Positions 52,032 to 62,972 of a DNA stretch of 64,000 nt are shown here, piece after piece (the first letter of the stretch is position 1; every line of letters begins with the position of its first letter). The translations under genes were made by a program, and so were the position numbers. This DNA is from Karstenula rhodostoma CBS 690.94. Its lineage: Eukaryota; Ascomycota; Dothideomycetes; Pleosporales; Didymosphaeriaceae. The notes under the pieces were generated by a model. It was not told the DNA's origin and did not search any database. It saw only the letters and a list, made by a program, of their open reading frames with translations. The DNA lies in the NCBI GenBank assembly GCA_010093485.1, contig MU001505.1, forward strand, positions 1,620,809 through 1,684,808. The letters run 5' to 3'.

Positions 52032-52462
52032 ATGGCTGCGACTCCGATCAAGTGGGTTGCTGACGGTGAGATCAAGATCCCTCGTAACGCCTTCTCCATG
52101 GCCAACTGCCCTGCAGAATGTTGCCTAGCGCCTGCTGCCTAGAGCTTTAACAAGGTACGTCTGTGCACGGTCGAAATGAGGTGCTAGCGAGGCCAGTGCA
52201 AGGCTGCAACTGACTGCAAACGCAGGACATCACTCTCCAAAGAACCAGGAGAAGCCCTATCCGCCGAAGCGAGCGGTAGCTGTGATTCTAAAATACTTGA
52301 ACAAGCTGACCGACGAGAATCAAGGCCTTTGGTAAGAGAAAGTCACCAAGGGATCGCTTGCAACCAATCTCGTAATACAGGGCTCACTTTTATTCGGCGA
52401 ATGCCCAATTCGAAAGAACTCGTCACCTGAGCTTATATCAATTAAGAAAGAACAAGCTATGA
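52032..52462 (+). other. Candidate small spliced gene or relic, unknown function
   Basis: Two exons fit well: 52,226-52,331 and 52,381-52,462, joined across a 49-bp intron with GTAAGA donor and AATACAG acceptor. They encode a hydrophilic peptide (KNQEKPYPPKRAVAVILKYL, then NKLTDENQGLWAHFYSANA) ending in LRKNKL and a stop. A 5' exon from ATG 52,032 (MAATPIKWVADGEIKIPRNA) reads well but reaches a stop before its GTACGT donor. Either the donor is the earlier GTGAGA at 52,067 (giving a short protein of about 70 residues) or exon 1 is frameshifted. I recognise no family. It lies in the array of BTB genes on the opposite strand. Confidence 0.35.
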
Positions 52463-52809
52463 TACTTCGGCGGTAATGATCAAGTGATCAGACGCGATTG
52501 TGTACTTGAAGCTTTTCGCACCTGTTATTGTAGTCACCGATCACCTACAGACTTTGAATAAAACCTTCACATACCCTGCAAAACAACTCACGTGTACCGA
52601 TGGCACCAAAAGACTCGTATAGTACGTTTAGAAAAGTAGGTTGGATACTAATAACAGTGTACAACATGCAGCACGCTTCCCTTTATGCCCTCTTGCGCCT
52701 TTTCGCTGTCCAATCAAGAGCTCCTTCTTATTGACACCCGGTCCCGTATCACTCACGGAGGAACTCCGATATATTTTTTTGCTTTCTCCTTCTCCATTAT
52801 ATCGATTCC

Positions 52810-53620
52810 TCATACCATACCCGGCCCAGTTACCAGCAGCTGCGCTTTCCGCTTAGCGCAATCCCGGACCTCGTCCTTCGTAGTGTGCCCGTGGTAATCA
52901 CACCCCTTCAGCTCATACCGGGGAAACCCATCTCCCTGGTTCAACTCCCCGTTCCTGATGAACACCCGTGTGACGAACTCAATCGGCAGTTCACCGATGA
53001 GCTCGACGTCTTCCTCATCCGCTGACATGACCCTCCAGCACTTACAATGCGCGTCGACCAGCACGTTGAGGAACGGGCACGGATCAATATCGGGCATTAA
53101 GTCATTGTTGAAGACATGTATAACCAAGCGCATGGAAGCCGGGCCGTACTCGACGAGGTGGTCGACGAAAGCGTAGAGCAGGGCCTCCTTGAAGTCGGGC
53201 ATTAGGAAGCGGTCGGCGAAACCCCATGCTTGGAGCATGAGGATGCACTCCACGTCGACTGGCGGCGCGACCACCCACTCGCCCTCGTCCAGCGCGGCGT
53301 GTGCGGCCTCCCAGCAGAGCCTGTGCTGCTGGGTCCAGTTGAGGAAGAGCTCGAAGATGACGGGCTTGATGTCCCGGAGGATCACGGTGCGGGCTTCGGC
53401 TTCCTCCCAGGGACTGCTCAGAGCTGATTTGAAGTACTCGGAGTAGTGCGCCAGTATGTCCCTGTGGACTGTGTATGGCTTCAAGTCCGGGCTGACTTTG
53501 ACGGCCACAAGGCCGGAGGTGCCCTGGGAGGCGAGCTCGCTGTGGAGTATCAGCAAACGAGTGCAATGGATGTTGATTTGATGGAGCTCAAAGCACATAC
53601 CTGAGTAGTGGCGGTGACAT
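52810..53620 (-). CDS. BTB/POZ-domain protein (array member 4)
   Basis: CDS complement(join(52810..53539, 53601..53620)), 249 aa. The first exon is only 20 nt (MSPPLL plus half a Ser codon) before a canonical GTATGT; the 61-bp intron ends in CTCCACAG. The BTB domain follows: ELASQGTSGLVAVKVSPDLK, then HRDILAHYSEYFKSALSSPW, then FELFLNWT. The tail ends with KGCDYHGHTTKDEVRDC, a Cys/His-containing motif of this fungal BTB group. Without the micro-exon the frame would start in intron-derived residues, so the splice model is preferred. It is the best-preserved member of the array. The cellular partner is unknown. Confidence 0.8.
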
Positions 53621-54508
53621 TTCGAGGGAGTGTGCGTGGAGAACGGAAAAATGTATATAGGTCGTGGGTGTATATTGACGCCTGGAGTCTGACTGCAATT
53701 GTCACTCGATTTTGAATGCTGGTTGGGTGCAGAGAGTGAGATCGTTCCAGAGTACGTGTGTTTTATATAGGCGCAGTCGAGGGTGTTTATATAAAGCTTT
53801 ACCATGACAAGAAAGCGTTCGGTCCAAGCGCTGATGACTCCCAATAGCATAGCACTGGCCACGGCCCAGTGGAGTGACTGAAACATTCAACCCGGATCAA
53901 AGCCATGTGCAAAAGCGAATGCAACCTCATTCATTTTCTTTTTCGCTGCACGAACAATGACTCGGCTGGAAAAAGATGAGACAGGTGAGGATAATTGGAG
54001 TTACTTACACGCTTAATATAGATCAACGGAATGCTGGTTGGTAAAACACAACAACTAATTGGTTGTCTCTTGTCACTGTGGGACAATCTATCCAAACTGT
54101 AATAACGATTCCATTTGCGATATGGTTTGACGGTGCCCACAAAGATGACATCAATTCGAGTGCCCAGGGCTGGGAGGAAGCACACTTTTGTAGTTTGTGG
54201 TCCGAATAGACGTTAGGGCGGGCATGAGCAATGCGCACCCAAGTCCGTACACAAACGACATTCGATTTTAACTATCATTCTTGAGGAACATGACCTTCAA
54301 GCGAAAAGTTAGCTGAGATAAATAAGAGTAATTACGATCTTTTTTAAATAATTTCACAGCGCGATGAATGCACCAACAGTTGCAAAATACTGTTTTGTTC
54401 CTAGATTAGAATGACCCCGAATCTTGTGTAGGCATCACTCTCATCCTTGTATCATTCATACGCCCAAGCCATTTTTTTAGATAGTATTCCACCTTCAACC
54501 CTACCTAC
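53621..54508. other. Gene-free stretch upstream of BTB array member 4
   Basis: About 890 bp with below-average GC. It should contain the promoter of array member 4. Small frames (53,702-53,890 and 53,931-54,185 on the minus strand) show no domain. CTACCTAC microsatellite-like repeats are found at about 54,495-54,525. Confidence 0.4.
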
Positions 54509-55250
54509 CTATCTACCTACCTCTGCCAACTGCCTCCCTACGGCGGTCACACTCCCCCAGCACCTCCCCATTCCCCTCAGCCTCGCATCCAACGTATCCC
54601 TCCCCTGCCCCACATACAGCACATATGAAAATGCCGCCTCCCCCCAAAGGCTCCACGTCGTATTCGCCGGCACAAACACCACATCGCCGACACTCAAGCT
54701 CAACCCTCCTTCAAACCCCTGCACACTGACGCCGACAAGCCCATCTACTACTTCCAGCGCCGTGTGGCCCGGGAGAGACCACGTCTGGGGCTCCGCCGAG
54801 GGTGGGCATTGGGCAAGCGCGATGGTGTCCTCGATGAAATTGCCGTCTGATTGCCTGGGAGCCGATTTGGACGCCTGTAGGCGCAGACGACGTAGGGACG
54901 CACGTAGTCTGCGACTTTTGCGACCACGAGGCTATTGTTGTCGCGTCTGGCAGCGCTCCAGGCAGCAACGACGGCTCCGCCCGAGAGAGGAATAGCATCT
55001 CTGGTCTACTCGAGCATGGACGATACTTTTGCCCACCCGTCCCTTCTACGCCCCTGAAATGATCGCCCTCCACGATCCGACTCGCAGCCAAACATCCCGA
55101 CCCCAAGGACCGGCGACGTACATACGCAACGTGTCGAACGGATTGTATGGGAGATCATGGTAGGAGCGCTCCGGAGTGGGTCCAGTGCCCCAAGGTCTGC
55201 ATTACCCGGCTTGCTATCGACCAACCCAGGGTCGGCCCGCTCCGCTTCAC
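54509..55250 (-). pseudogene. Cupin-type (mannose-6-phosphate isomerase-like) pseudogene
   Basis: On the minus strand the segment from about 54,850 to 54,509 reads without stops: DGNFIEDTIALAQ, PGHTALEVVDGLVGVSVQG, GGLSLSVGDVVFVPANTTW, FSYVLYVG. This is the order of strands in a C-terminal cupin barrel as in type I phosphomannose isomerases. Upstream, fragments such as DNNSLVVAKVADYVRPYVV lie in another frame, and the earlier part is interrupted by stops, so the gene is frameshifted and lacks its zinc-binding N-terminal domain. The family call rests on cupin pattern only and could instead reflect another cupin enzyme. Confidence 0.4.
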
Positions 55251-55767
55251 AGTTAGGCGCGTGTATGGATGTTCGGAATTGGCGGGATTGCCGGGTCGAT
55301 TTTGCGCGGCACCGTGCGATGTTGGGCGTCAAGGGTGATTGCGGGAGGTGGATTTGTGCTGAAGATGGTGCGCAAGGTGGGAACATGACAGGGGTTGCGC
55401 GTTCAAGGTCTGTGTGGATACCGCGATGGATTCGATGGATCTGTGTAATAACTGAGAATTGGCGAGGGATGTGCCGGATTTGATCGTTGTGGGTGTGGAT
55501 CGCTCGGGTTGGTTCCTTTAGCTGCACGCACGACTTGTTTTTTGCCGAGCACCTGGAAGCTAATGTGAGCATCCCCAAGTCCTGCGCGGTATATAATGCT
55601 TCAATAGTATTCTGCGGCAACTGATACGCCGCGGCAGTATGTACAATAACAATTACGAAGTTTCTCCAATGTCGCCAAGTTGATTGGAGATATACCACCC
55701 ACTGCGCCGATGCTATGCTGCGAAATACCCTACCCAACCCTACACATACAACCCGTACACCGTCATC
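55251..55767. other. Spacer downstream of the dihydrofolate synthetase gene
   Basis: About 520 bp between the pseudogene and the stop of the dihydrofolate synthetase gene. It probably includes that gene's 3' UTR. No domain or RNA gene is seen. Confidence 0.4.
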
Positions 55768-57812
55768 TCAAAACGAGTCCGCACGTCTTTGTCCGCGTCC
55801 AGACTGAGATCTCATCCTGTTTGCCTGCTTCTCTGCATCTTTTACGATCTCATCCCAAGCTGAGATGGCATCGGTATTGCCCTTCACCGCATTGAATCGC
55901 TCCTCTGCCTCTTGCACTATTCTATCCACACTCATGTCACTCTTATTCGAGTGGAATTTTCGAATTTTGAGCGGTCTCGCTTCCCTTATCGGCGCATCGC
56001 CAACGGGTCTGAACCGACGTTCTCTTGACTGCTTTGTAATTTCGGCGAAGCTTAAACTTTCCTCCTGGGGGTCTATTCGTGACCGAAAGTCCTCCTCTAC
56101 TCGTGCTCGAAAGTCCTCAAAGTCTTGGAAGAATTTCTCCTTCGCGGGCGGGGTATTGGGGGCACTCCTGGAATTGGCACCCTGGAATGACTGCATCTCC
56201 CTTTCCAGCTGTGCAATTTCAATCCGCAGCTTTCTTAGGTCTTCCGATTCACCCTGCACGGGCGAGGATGGGATTGACATGGCTGGCGAGCTGTGTAGTT
56301 CATCCACTTGAAAGTCCCTTTCATCTGCCTCATCCATTTGTAGATTTGTTTCATGCGCGCCTCGTGTACTCTCGTCGAGAAACTTAATCACACGGGCACT
56401 CTCATCCTGATCAATTTCTCGTATAGCCGGAAACTCTTCCCCGTTCTTGAAAGATTGCTGTCCGATTTGGTGCTCGCGGAAGAAATCTCCAACAAGATAC
56501 AAGCTGCCCGTTAAGACGAATTGTTCGGGTCTCGATTGTCTTGATTGTCCCGACTGTCTCGATAGGTATTTTGCGGTGCATAACGCCCGATATACGCCGC
56601 GCTTCGGTACAGCTAGGGCTGTGATGCCAGGACAGACCTCCCGTGCGATGCTCAGCAATTCTTTCGGGTCCATAGACTTTACCCAGGGCATGCCGTCAAC
56701 AGGGCCAAAGGCTGTGGTGACGACGTGGTCTCCAGGCCTGAGGAGATTTTCAAGAACCTGACGAGGATCCTTTCCCTCTGTCATTGCCAGGACCCACGTT
56801 ATTGGGCCAGGCTTCTTGGTCTGCTGGCTGGATCTCAACTTCCGGTTCACATATGTTTTGAGGCTTTGGGCAGCATCTGGATTATGAGCACCATCGATCA
56901 GGACCCCTTGCCTTTTTGCAAAAACGACGGGGACATAAACTGTTTGTTGGCGTCCCGGAAGAGTCGCTTTGTTCCGCATCTTATCAAGCATCTTTACGGT
57001 GTTGAGCGTACTGAGATTCAACCCAAGACTCTTGAGCACTTCGAAATATGCAAGCAACGCTAGGACGGCGTTGTCGCGTTGAAAGGGAAGCAGGCCTTCG
57101 CAAAATTGTTTCCAGTATTTGGTTTTGAATATCTCGGTCCTGAGTTCCTCGGTGTCTACTAGAATTCGGGGCCCGGCTCCTATCTCATTGGCATAATCTT
57201 CGATAACCTCATGCACACGGAATTCGTTCATAGGATTCACAATAAACGGAACATTCGGTCGCAAGATGCCAGCCTTGTGCGACGCAATCTCCTCGAGCGT
57301 GTTGCCTAAGAAGCCCTGGTGGTCTTGAGCAATCTTGGAAATGACGGAGACAACTTGGTTGTTTAAGATGTTGGTAGCATCGAGCTTGCCGCCCATGCCC
57401 ACCTCTATGATGCCGACCTCGACCTTTTTCTCGTTGAAAAGGGTGAATGCTGTTGCGGTGAGGAGCTCGAACTCGGAGGCGTCGATGCTCTCCCGCTCGC
57501 TCAGCTGCTTGAAATGATTCTCAACTCTGAGAAACTCCGTCTCGGAAACCGGTTCATTGTTGATGTTGATGCAGTCCCATCTAGCAATAGTTAGGGGATG
57601 GTGGACAACAAGCAAAACACGTGACGAAAATACCTGTTGACTATGTGGGGCGAGGTGAAGCGGCCATTTGGGAGATTTCTCCGCGTCAACAGATTGCTCG
57701 TGTAGGCACATATTGAGCCCTTGCCGTTGGTGCCCGCGACGTGTACGGCTTTCCAGGGAAACTGGACGTTCTGAAGCAGACGGCCAATCCGCTCGAGCCC
57801 CGGCTGGATCAT
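55768..57812 (-). CDS. FOL3: Dihydrofolate synthetase with long C-terminal extension
   Basis: CDS complement(join(55768..57580, 57634..57812)), 663 aa. It attaches glutamate to dihydropteroate in folate synthesis using ATP. Exon 1 gives the characteristic fungal start MIQPGLERIGRLLQ and the P-loop GTNGKGS at 27-33. The 53-bp intron (GTATTT...GCTAG) splits an Arg codon and restores GRFTSPHIVNRWDCININ. EVGMGGKLDATN, DHQGFLGNTLEEIA, SHKAGI and the C-domain motif GAHNPDAA follow, so the Mur-ligase core (about 1-430) is complete. About 230 further residues have no enzyme motif: charged, predicted coiled-coil (DLRKLRIEIAQLEREMQSFQ) and basic at the end. The short start favours dihydrofolate synthetase over folylpolyglutamate synthase. 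An in-frame extension upstream of 57,812 exists only if the intron is ignored. Confidence 0.82.
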
Positions 57813-58382
57813 GGCACGGGATTTGGACTACTGGAGGTGCATGGATGCTTGCGGGCAGTTGCGGTGTGTTGTGGATGTTTTGAAACGAAGAGTCACGGCG
57901 TTCTGCAGATGGCGATGAGTCGATGGTTTCGGTGGACGAGGACGCAGCTTGGCATTTTCGGCGATTAAGACGTGGGCGGTGCACGGCCGTCGAGCGTGCG
58001 CCACGTGACGGCCGCAGCCCTAGGCCGTCACCGAGCAACGAACAAGAAGATACCACAACACAGCGCGCCGCCTGGGACGAGCATATTCCTCTTGCCGACC
58101 TGCTACGCTGTCGAGTCGTCCCGCCGCCCAGTGTTGCTGGCTGCTGCGAGCGCAATACATAGCCCCGCGCGCGCAACGCTCACTGCGCTATCCACTGCAT
58201 TCCTCGGCAACGCAACCAGGCCATTCTTCCTCAGCCTCAGCCTCACTGTTTAGGCCAGGCCCGCTCGCTTCGCCCGACTTCCACCTCAGGCACCTCGTTG
58301 AGTCGCCACATCAACAGCAGCATCTCCCCTCATCGCCCGCCATCTCTCTGCGCTGTCGCCGCCCCGCCCCGCACAGCACACA
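57813..58382. promoter_or_regulatory. Divergent promoter between FOL3 and the Ser/Arg-rich gene
   Basis: This 570-bp gap between two divergent start codons has high GC and C/T-rich tracts on the plus strand close to 58,383. No TATA box is evident, as in many housekeeping fungal promoters. Confidence 0.5.
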
Positions 58383-59669
58383 ATGGGCCTTCCAGTGTGG
58401 CGCGCGCCGTCTCCCGAGGCTCCCTCGCAGCCGCTCAAGGACCCCACCAGCCTGTCGCGCTCGCCCATCAGGAGGCGCCGACCCACGCGTTCGCCACGGG
58501 CGCGCGACTTCGACGTGCAGACGCTGCTGCGCTCCACCGCCCGCCCCGCGAGGCCCTACCCGCCTGCCCCCAACGTGCCCGCGCCCAATCCTCAGCGACG
58601 CGAAGAGCACGCGCACGCGCCCCAGGACGGCGGCTCGTCCTCGCGCTCCTACTTCAGCCTCGTCATCGACGCCGCCGAACGCCGCACGGGACGTCACACC
58701 CTCCCCGCACTCACCCCCAACTTTGCCCCTGCCATACACGTCGAGCATCGGCGGAGCGCTCCCGTGCTGCGGCGAACTAGACTTGCCCGGTCTCATACGC
58801 TCAGACACGCTGGCGACCGCTCGCCTGTTGCCGACGAAGACGTCCCGGTCGAGGCAGACGAGGGCAGCGGCGACAATGCAGTGGGCTTCCCGCCGCTGCG
58901 TCGGATGGGTCGCCGCACCATCGCAGACGGTCCTCTGCCTTCCAGCTCCCTGCGCGAGTCGTGGAGCCCTGCGACGACGCTCGACGGGCTGGGCGATCGC
59001 GAGCGCAGCCTGAGTCCCGTAGTCGACGACCACTGGGAGACGATGCTCACCAGCGTCGCACCCGATCCCCTCGCTCCCACGGCAGAGTCCTCCTTTGCCT
59101 CGAGCGCGGCATCTGCCTCGTTCTCCACCTCAAACCCCAGCTCGCGCGCCGGAAGCTCCAATTCCAACTCCAACTCGGCCTCTTCTTCGCGCACTCACCT
59201 GACGATCCCGTCACGGCGTCAGTCTTTCTCGGCTGACTTCCTGCGCGCATGCGACACGTCCGAAGACGACAGTGCCTCGGACACGGAAGCAGAAGATGAG
59301 GTTCTCGATTCAAATTCCATGCGTCGAAGACACACAGTGGGGACCGCATCGAACGGACCGCCTCCCCCGCGAGGCGTCTACTCGCGCGCCATCCGTGAGC
59401 AGTCCCGGGAGTCAACTGGCTACGTCCGGAGCTTCTACGGCGAAGTTCCCTTCGAGCACGCCCGCCGCATGGAAGAGCTGTTTGCGGCCGAAGAACGCGC
59501 TGCCACCGATGAAGAGATGCCACTGGACCAGGAGCTCCGCGATGCGCGCGCCCTTCTGGAGAGGCTAGCACGGAGAGAAGACGTCTCGGACGACTTCTGG
59601 GCCTCGGTAGGCCTGCGCCGGCCTGTTGCCGACCGCGTGGAGCGGATCCAGCAACGCGAGCGCCTGTAA
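58383..59669 (+). CDS. Conserved Ser/Arg/Pro-rich protein of unknown function
   Basis: Single exon, 428 aa, with a good start context (CACAATGG). The N-terminal two thirds is low-complexity and disordered: Pro/Arg-rich (SPIRRRRPTRSPRARDFDVQ), then Ser-rich (SSNSNSNSASSSR), with many SP and RxxS sites that could be phosphorylated. The last ~90 residues are structured and probably conserved: an acidic helix (EHARRMEELFAAEERAATDE) and a closing motif ELRDARALLERLARREDVSD followed by DDFWASVGLRRP. No membrane segment or signal peptide is seen. Codon bias is consistent with a real gene. I do not know its function; the layout suggests a scaffold or regulatory protein, which is a guess. Confidence 0.7.
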   Translation: MGLPVWRAPSPEAPSQPLKDPTSLSRSPIRRRRPTRSPRARDFDVQTLLRSTARPARPYPPAPNVPAPNPQRREEHAHAPQDGGSSSRSYFSLVIDAAERRTGRHTLPALTPNFAPAIHVEHRRSAPVLRRTRLARSHTLRHAGDRSPVADEDVPVEADEGSGDNAVGFPPLRRMGRRTIADGPLPSSSLRESWSPATTLDGLGDRERSLSPVVDDHWETMLTSVAPDPLAPTAESSFASSAASASFSTSNPSSRAGSSNSNSNSASSSRTHLTIPSRRQSFSADFLRACDTSEDDSASDTEAEDEVLDSNSMRRRHTVGTASNGPPPPRGVYSRAIREQSRESTGYVRSFYGEVPFEHARRMEELFAAEERAATDEEMPLDQELRDARALLERLARREDVSDDFWASVGLRRPVADRVERIQQRERL

Positions 59670-61637
59670 CGATATCCCATTATAACTACCATCTCAGACC
59701 TGCTGGCCGGTCTGACACGCAATCTCTTTTTGGGGCGAGAACACACCAGCTCTCTGTACTGTACTTTACTGTACTGTACAGACCCAGCGTCGGTGTTCCA
59801 TCGACTTTTCGGTACTATCTCATGTTGCTTCTATGTCTGGGTGTGGTCGGGTGACCACGATGCTTCACCCCTAATGTGTGCATTTACAAAAGCTACGGCG
59901 GCGGCGGTGGCGGCGTTTACTTATCATGTGTGTATGCGGGGAAAATTTTCTTTATGTGGACTTGGGACTGCGTCAATGCGGGGTGGATGGATGTGCATCA
60001 TACTGCTTTTCTTTCTGTGCATGGTTTCTTTTTCTTTTTCTTTTTTTTTCCTTAACGAGACTAGCTGTATTTCTATGAGGCCCCCCGGACGAGCTACCCA
60101 TGGTAGACGGCGTGCTGAGAGCAGAGCAGAGCAGAGCAGAGCAGAGCCTGAACGACGTGATTGAATAAAGAAAAACTGTATTCGCTCTTTCCCATGACAT
60201 GGGGTGCTTCGGAATGTCTTCGTCATCCGTGCGTCGAGAAGCATTTCCGTCTTGCGTGCAACTTGTGCTTCGGCTATGCTGCGCTGGCTAGCACTTCGTG
60301 GGCTAGGCGCTCGTAGTCCCCACTCCACTCCACTCGACTCGCATCGAGCATCGCTATACCACGCACACCTGTCTATCTATCCCCTAGAAACCCTTCCAGC
60401 CTGACGTCGTCCCTACAACGCTCTTAAAGAGGCATTTTTACTAGGCGGTAAGTAAGCAGGACGGTGCGTGTCGTGTGGTGTAGGTGATTGTATGTGTGCT
60501 GGAGGATGTTTTTGTCCAGTGTGGATGGGATCTTGGGTGTATTTCGGACTCAGGATCTGGGACTGTAGGTTTAGGAGGAGGTAGTGGCTGGATTTGGATT
60601 TGGATTTGGGGCGGCGTATTGGGATAGCGGATTGCAAAAGAGCCTGCCTGGGACATTATACTTGGGAGGGGTTCGTCAGGGATTATATTCCGCATTGTAT
60701 TTTAGACGAACTGGCGCTGCTATGCATGTGGTGTGTGGTGTTTGTCGGCCGCATTTTTGCTGTTTGTGAGAAACGTGGGTTTGAACATGGAACGGTGGTG
60801 TTTAGCGGTGTGTAATAACAGCTCCCTTGGGCATATGCTGATGTTTAGGTTATGAGGACAGACTAAGTGGTCTTTACTGGCGAAGGCACCTCTTCTTGTG
60901 TAAATTACTCAAACTGCTCCTCTTCCATCTGCCAGCTGCATATCTAGTTGTACCAAACTCCCACATTTCGCTTAGATAGCCTCCTCTTTGGTTCAAAAGC
61001 ATATGGTGTAGAGCTTGGTTGTTGTTATTTTCGACACACTCGGGTGTTCGGCGATGAGAGACTAGTCTATGTAGGAGCTGTTAAGGGCAAGTAAGGCGCA
61101 CGTGAGTTCCTCGAGATGTCGATTCTGGGTCAAAATCTATTGTCGTTCCGCGACTGCCCGTGGTCACTTCCAACCTTCCGCTACCGCAACTACAACGATA
61201 CAAAACAAAGCCTCGAAGACTTCTATCCTATACTTGAATTAAGAGCAAGATCAAGGAAAACACACACTAGCAGGTATCCATAACACACAATCACGTGGTT
61301 GTGGTCACTCACCCAGTTATTCGTGACTTGTACCGCTGCATAATTTCATCGACCCACACCAGCGCAGAAATGCAAAAAAAACATACAACAGCGGGGATTC
61401 GCCGATTCTCACGAACTCGACTACTGACCCGCCGGTACCCTGCTTAAGTACAGCTGAGCGAACGGGAAGCTCTGTTTTCAGGGTCCTGTGGTCGTATGTG
61501 GAGGTAAAGGTCATAATTGAACATTATATAGACATGTCAGTAATGAGCAAACAGCTCATCGTTACCGTCCTGCGGTTTCGTGCGTCTTCTTTCATATCTA
61601 ACGGATCCTCCGGTCAGAAGGATGCTTAGCTAGCTGC
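59670..61637. other. Gene-free region after the Ser/Arg-rich gene
   Basis: The first ~150 bases have GTACTGTACT-type short repeats and are likely 3' UTR. An AGAGC microsatellite of six units is at 60,118-60,147. Frames such as 59,730-60,164 and 60,204-60,404 have no domain. I see no tRNA or intact gene to about 61.6 kb. Confidence 0.45.
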
Positions 61638-61949
61638 TCAACATGGAGATAGTAAGCCGAGGACGTGCGCAACATCGTTCGCTGTTGGCCTCAATCTCGG
61701 GTCGTGTAGCAATGAGCTTGAACACTATAGGGATATGTTTTCGGTTAGGTCTTTTCCGATGGACCACGGGACGGCATGAGGGTGGAGGGATTTCGATTCC
61801 GATGAAATGATAGACTTGATCAAGACAACGAGCGTAGCTAATCTGGGTTCAGTCTGGTAGCGATATACCCATGCGAGAAGATATCTTATGATGCACCTCT
61901 TGGTTTAGACCGATGCAGCTTTGGGGGAGCATATTTTGGTGTGATCCAT
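61638..61949 (-). pseudogene. Protein-kinase C-lobe relic
   Basis: On the minus strand, about 61,949-61,850 reads TPKYAPPKLHRSKPRGAS, stop, DIFSHGYIA. This resembles the kinase activation-segment end (TPKYAPPE) and the following Asp-x-x-Ser-x-Gly helix. Further on in the same sense, LLHDPRLRPTANDVAHVLGL matches the conserved DPxxRPTA end of kinase domains. Stops and at least one frameshift separate the two. The catalytic loop and the N-lobe are not recognisable. It is a decayed fungal Ser/Thr kinase gene, too broken to subclassify. Confidence 0.45.
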
Positions 61950-62972
61950 GGTTACGTGTTTTTGACTCCATGATCGCTGTGAGAGATCTCCAACCTCATC
62001 AGCGTTGCGATGGTTCATAACTGAGTTGGGGTTCGTGGGCCTTCATGAACATATAGACCGGCGAGAAAGATATGCTCAGTAGGTGGTCATGAGTATCTGA
62101 GATGGTGTTCCCATATTCGATACGAGAAGGTCATGTCAGGAAGGTCGGGTTTGTTGCGTCGGCCACTGCGCTTCTGTCAAGGCGTGTGAATGAAGGAACA
62201 CGTCTGGAGCCCGTCACCTGAGAATGAAGGCTTGAGGTCGAGTAACGGCAGTTCTCGTCGAGAACGCAGGTGCCGAGCGATCACGCCAATGGTAGACGTA
62301 ATACAGATTCGGATTAATTGCTCGTCTGCTAGCACCGCGCGGTGCCACGGGAAAATGTCACTAATGTAGATTGCTAACATGACGTAATAATGGAGTCGCC
62401 TGCCGCACGGCTGTGTCAAACAGAGTACACGGAGAATCTCGCAAGCCACTTCATCCTGCAAGATGTACGAGGCAGAGGAATGATAAGGATCAGGTAAGCT
62501 ACTCGTGGGCGCGACAGACCCCACACGAGTCTGATGGTCGCATACGTGTATCGATGTTGGCGCGTGGATTCCTTCCCGCCGCAGATGACAGAGAGAAGTT
62601 CCGAGATGAAGGCAGCAGTGGATGTGGAGCCCATCATCAAGATGTGGCGGGTTGCAGGAAGCCGGTGGAGCGGCGTGGGAAATTCTTCCTGGGAGTAGGC
62701 ATGTATTCAACTCCTCTAGGAGCAGCGTCGTTGCAGTTGCAGCCGGGTAAATCGCGATTAGGCATTGCACCACGTCGCGGAGGCGCTCCGGAAACAAGCA
62801 CGGCGGGGCTCAGGGCGTTGAAACGGAGCGCAACGAGCAGTGCGAAAAGTGGGTTGAGGAGGAAACAGTCCCCACGCCATGGTTCGCATCCACGGCTCTT
62901 TCCCGAACGTGGCAGCCAAGAGGGCCGGATTGGGCAGACCTACCGTATCGAGCGGTGGGCAGAGGCTCAGTG
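61950..62972. other. Gene-free region left of the 732-bp transposon
   Basis: Frames of 206 codons (62,177-62,797, minus) and 196 codons (62,413-63,003, plus) overlap each other and show no domain; the second runs into the transposon. They may be chance frames, and the minus-strand one might include decayed kinase N-terminal sequence, which I cannot show. Confidence 0.35.

Noticed and set aside
55768..58176. 802-aa continuous minus-strand frame as the full folate enzyme
   Set aside because: It reads through the intron and starts in promoter sequence, replacing the P-loop exon (57,634-57,812), which lies in another frame and carries GTNGKGS.
62177..62797. 206-codon minus-strand frame as a gene
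   Set aside because: No recognisable domain, it overlaps a 196-codon frame on the other strand, and it lies in decayed sequence.
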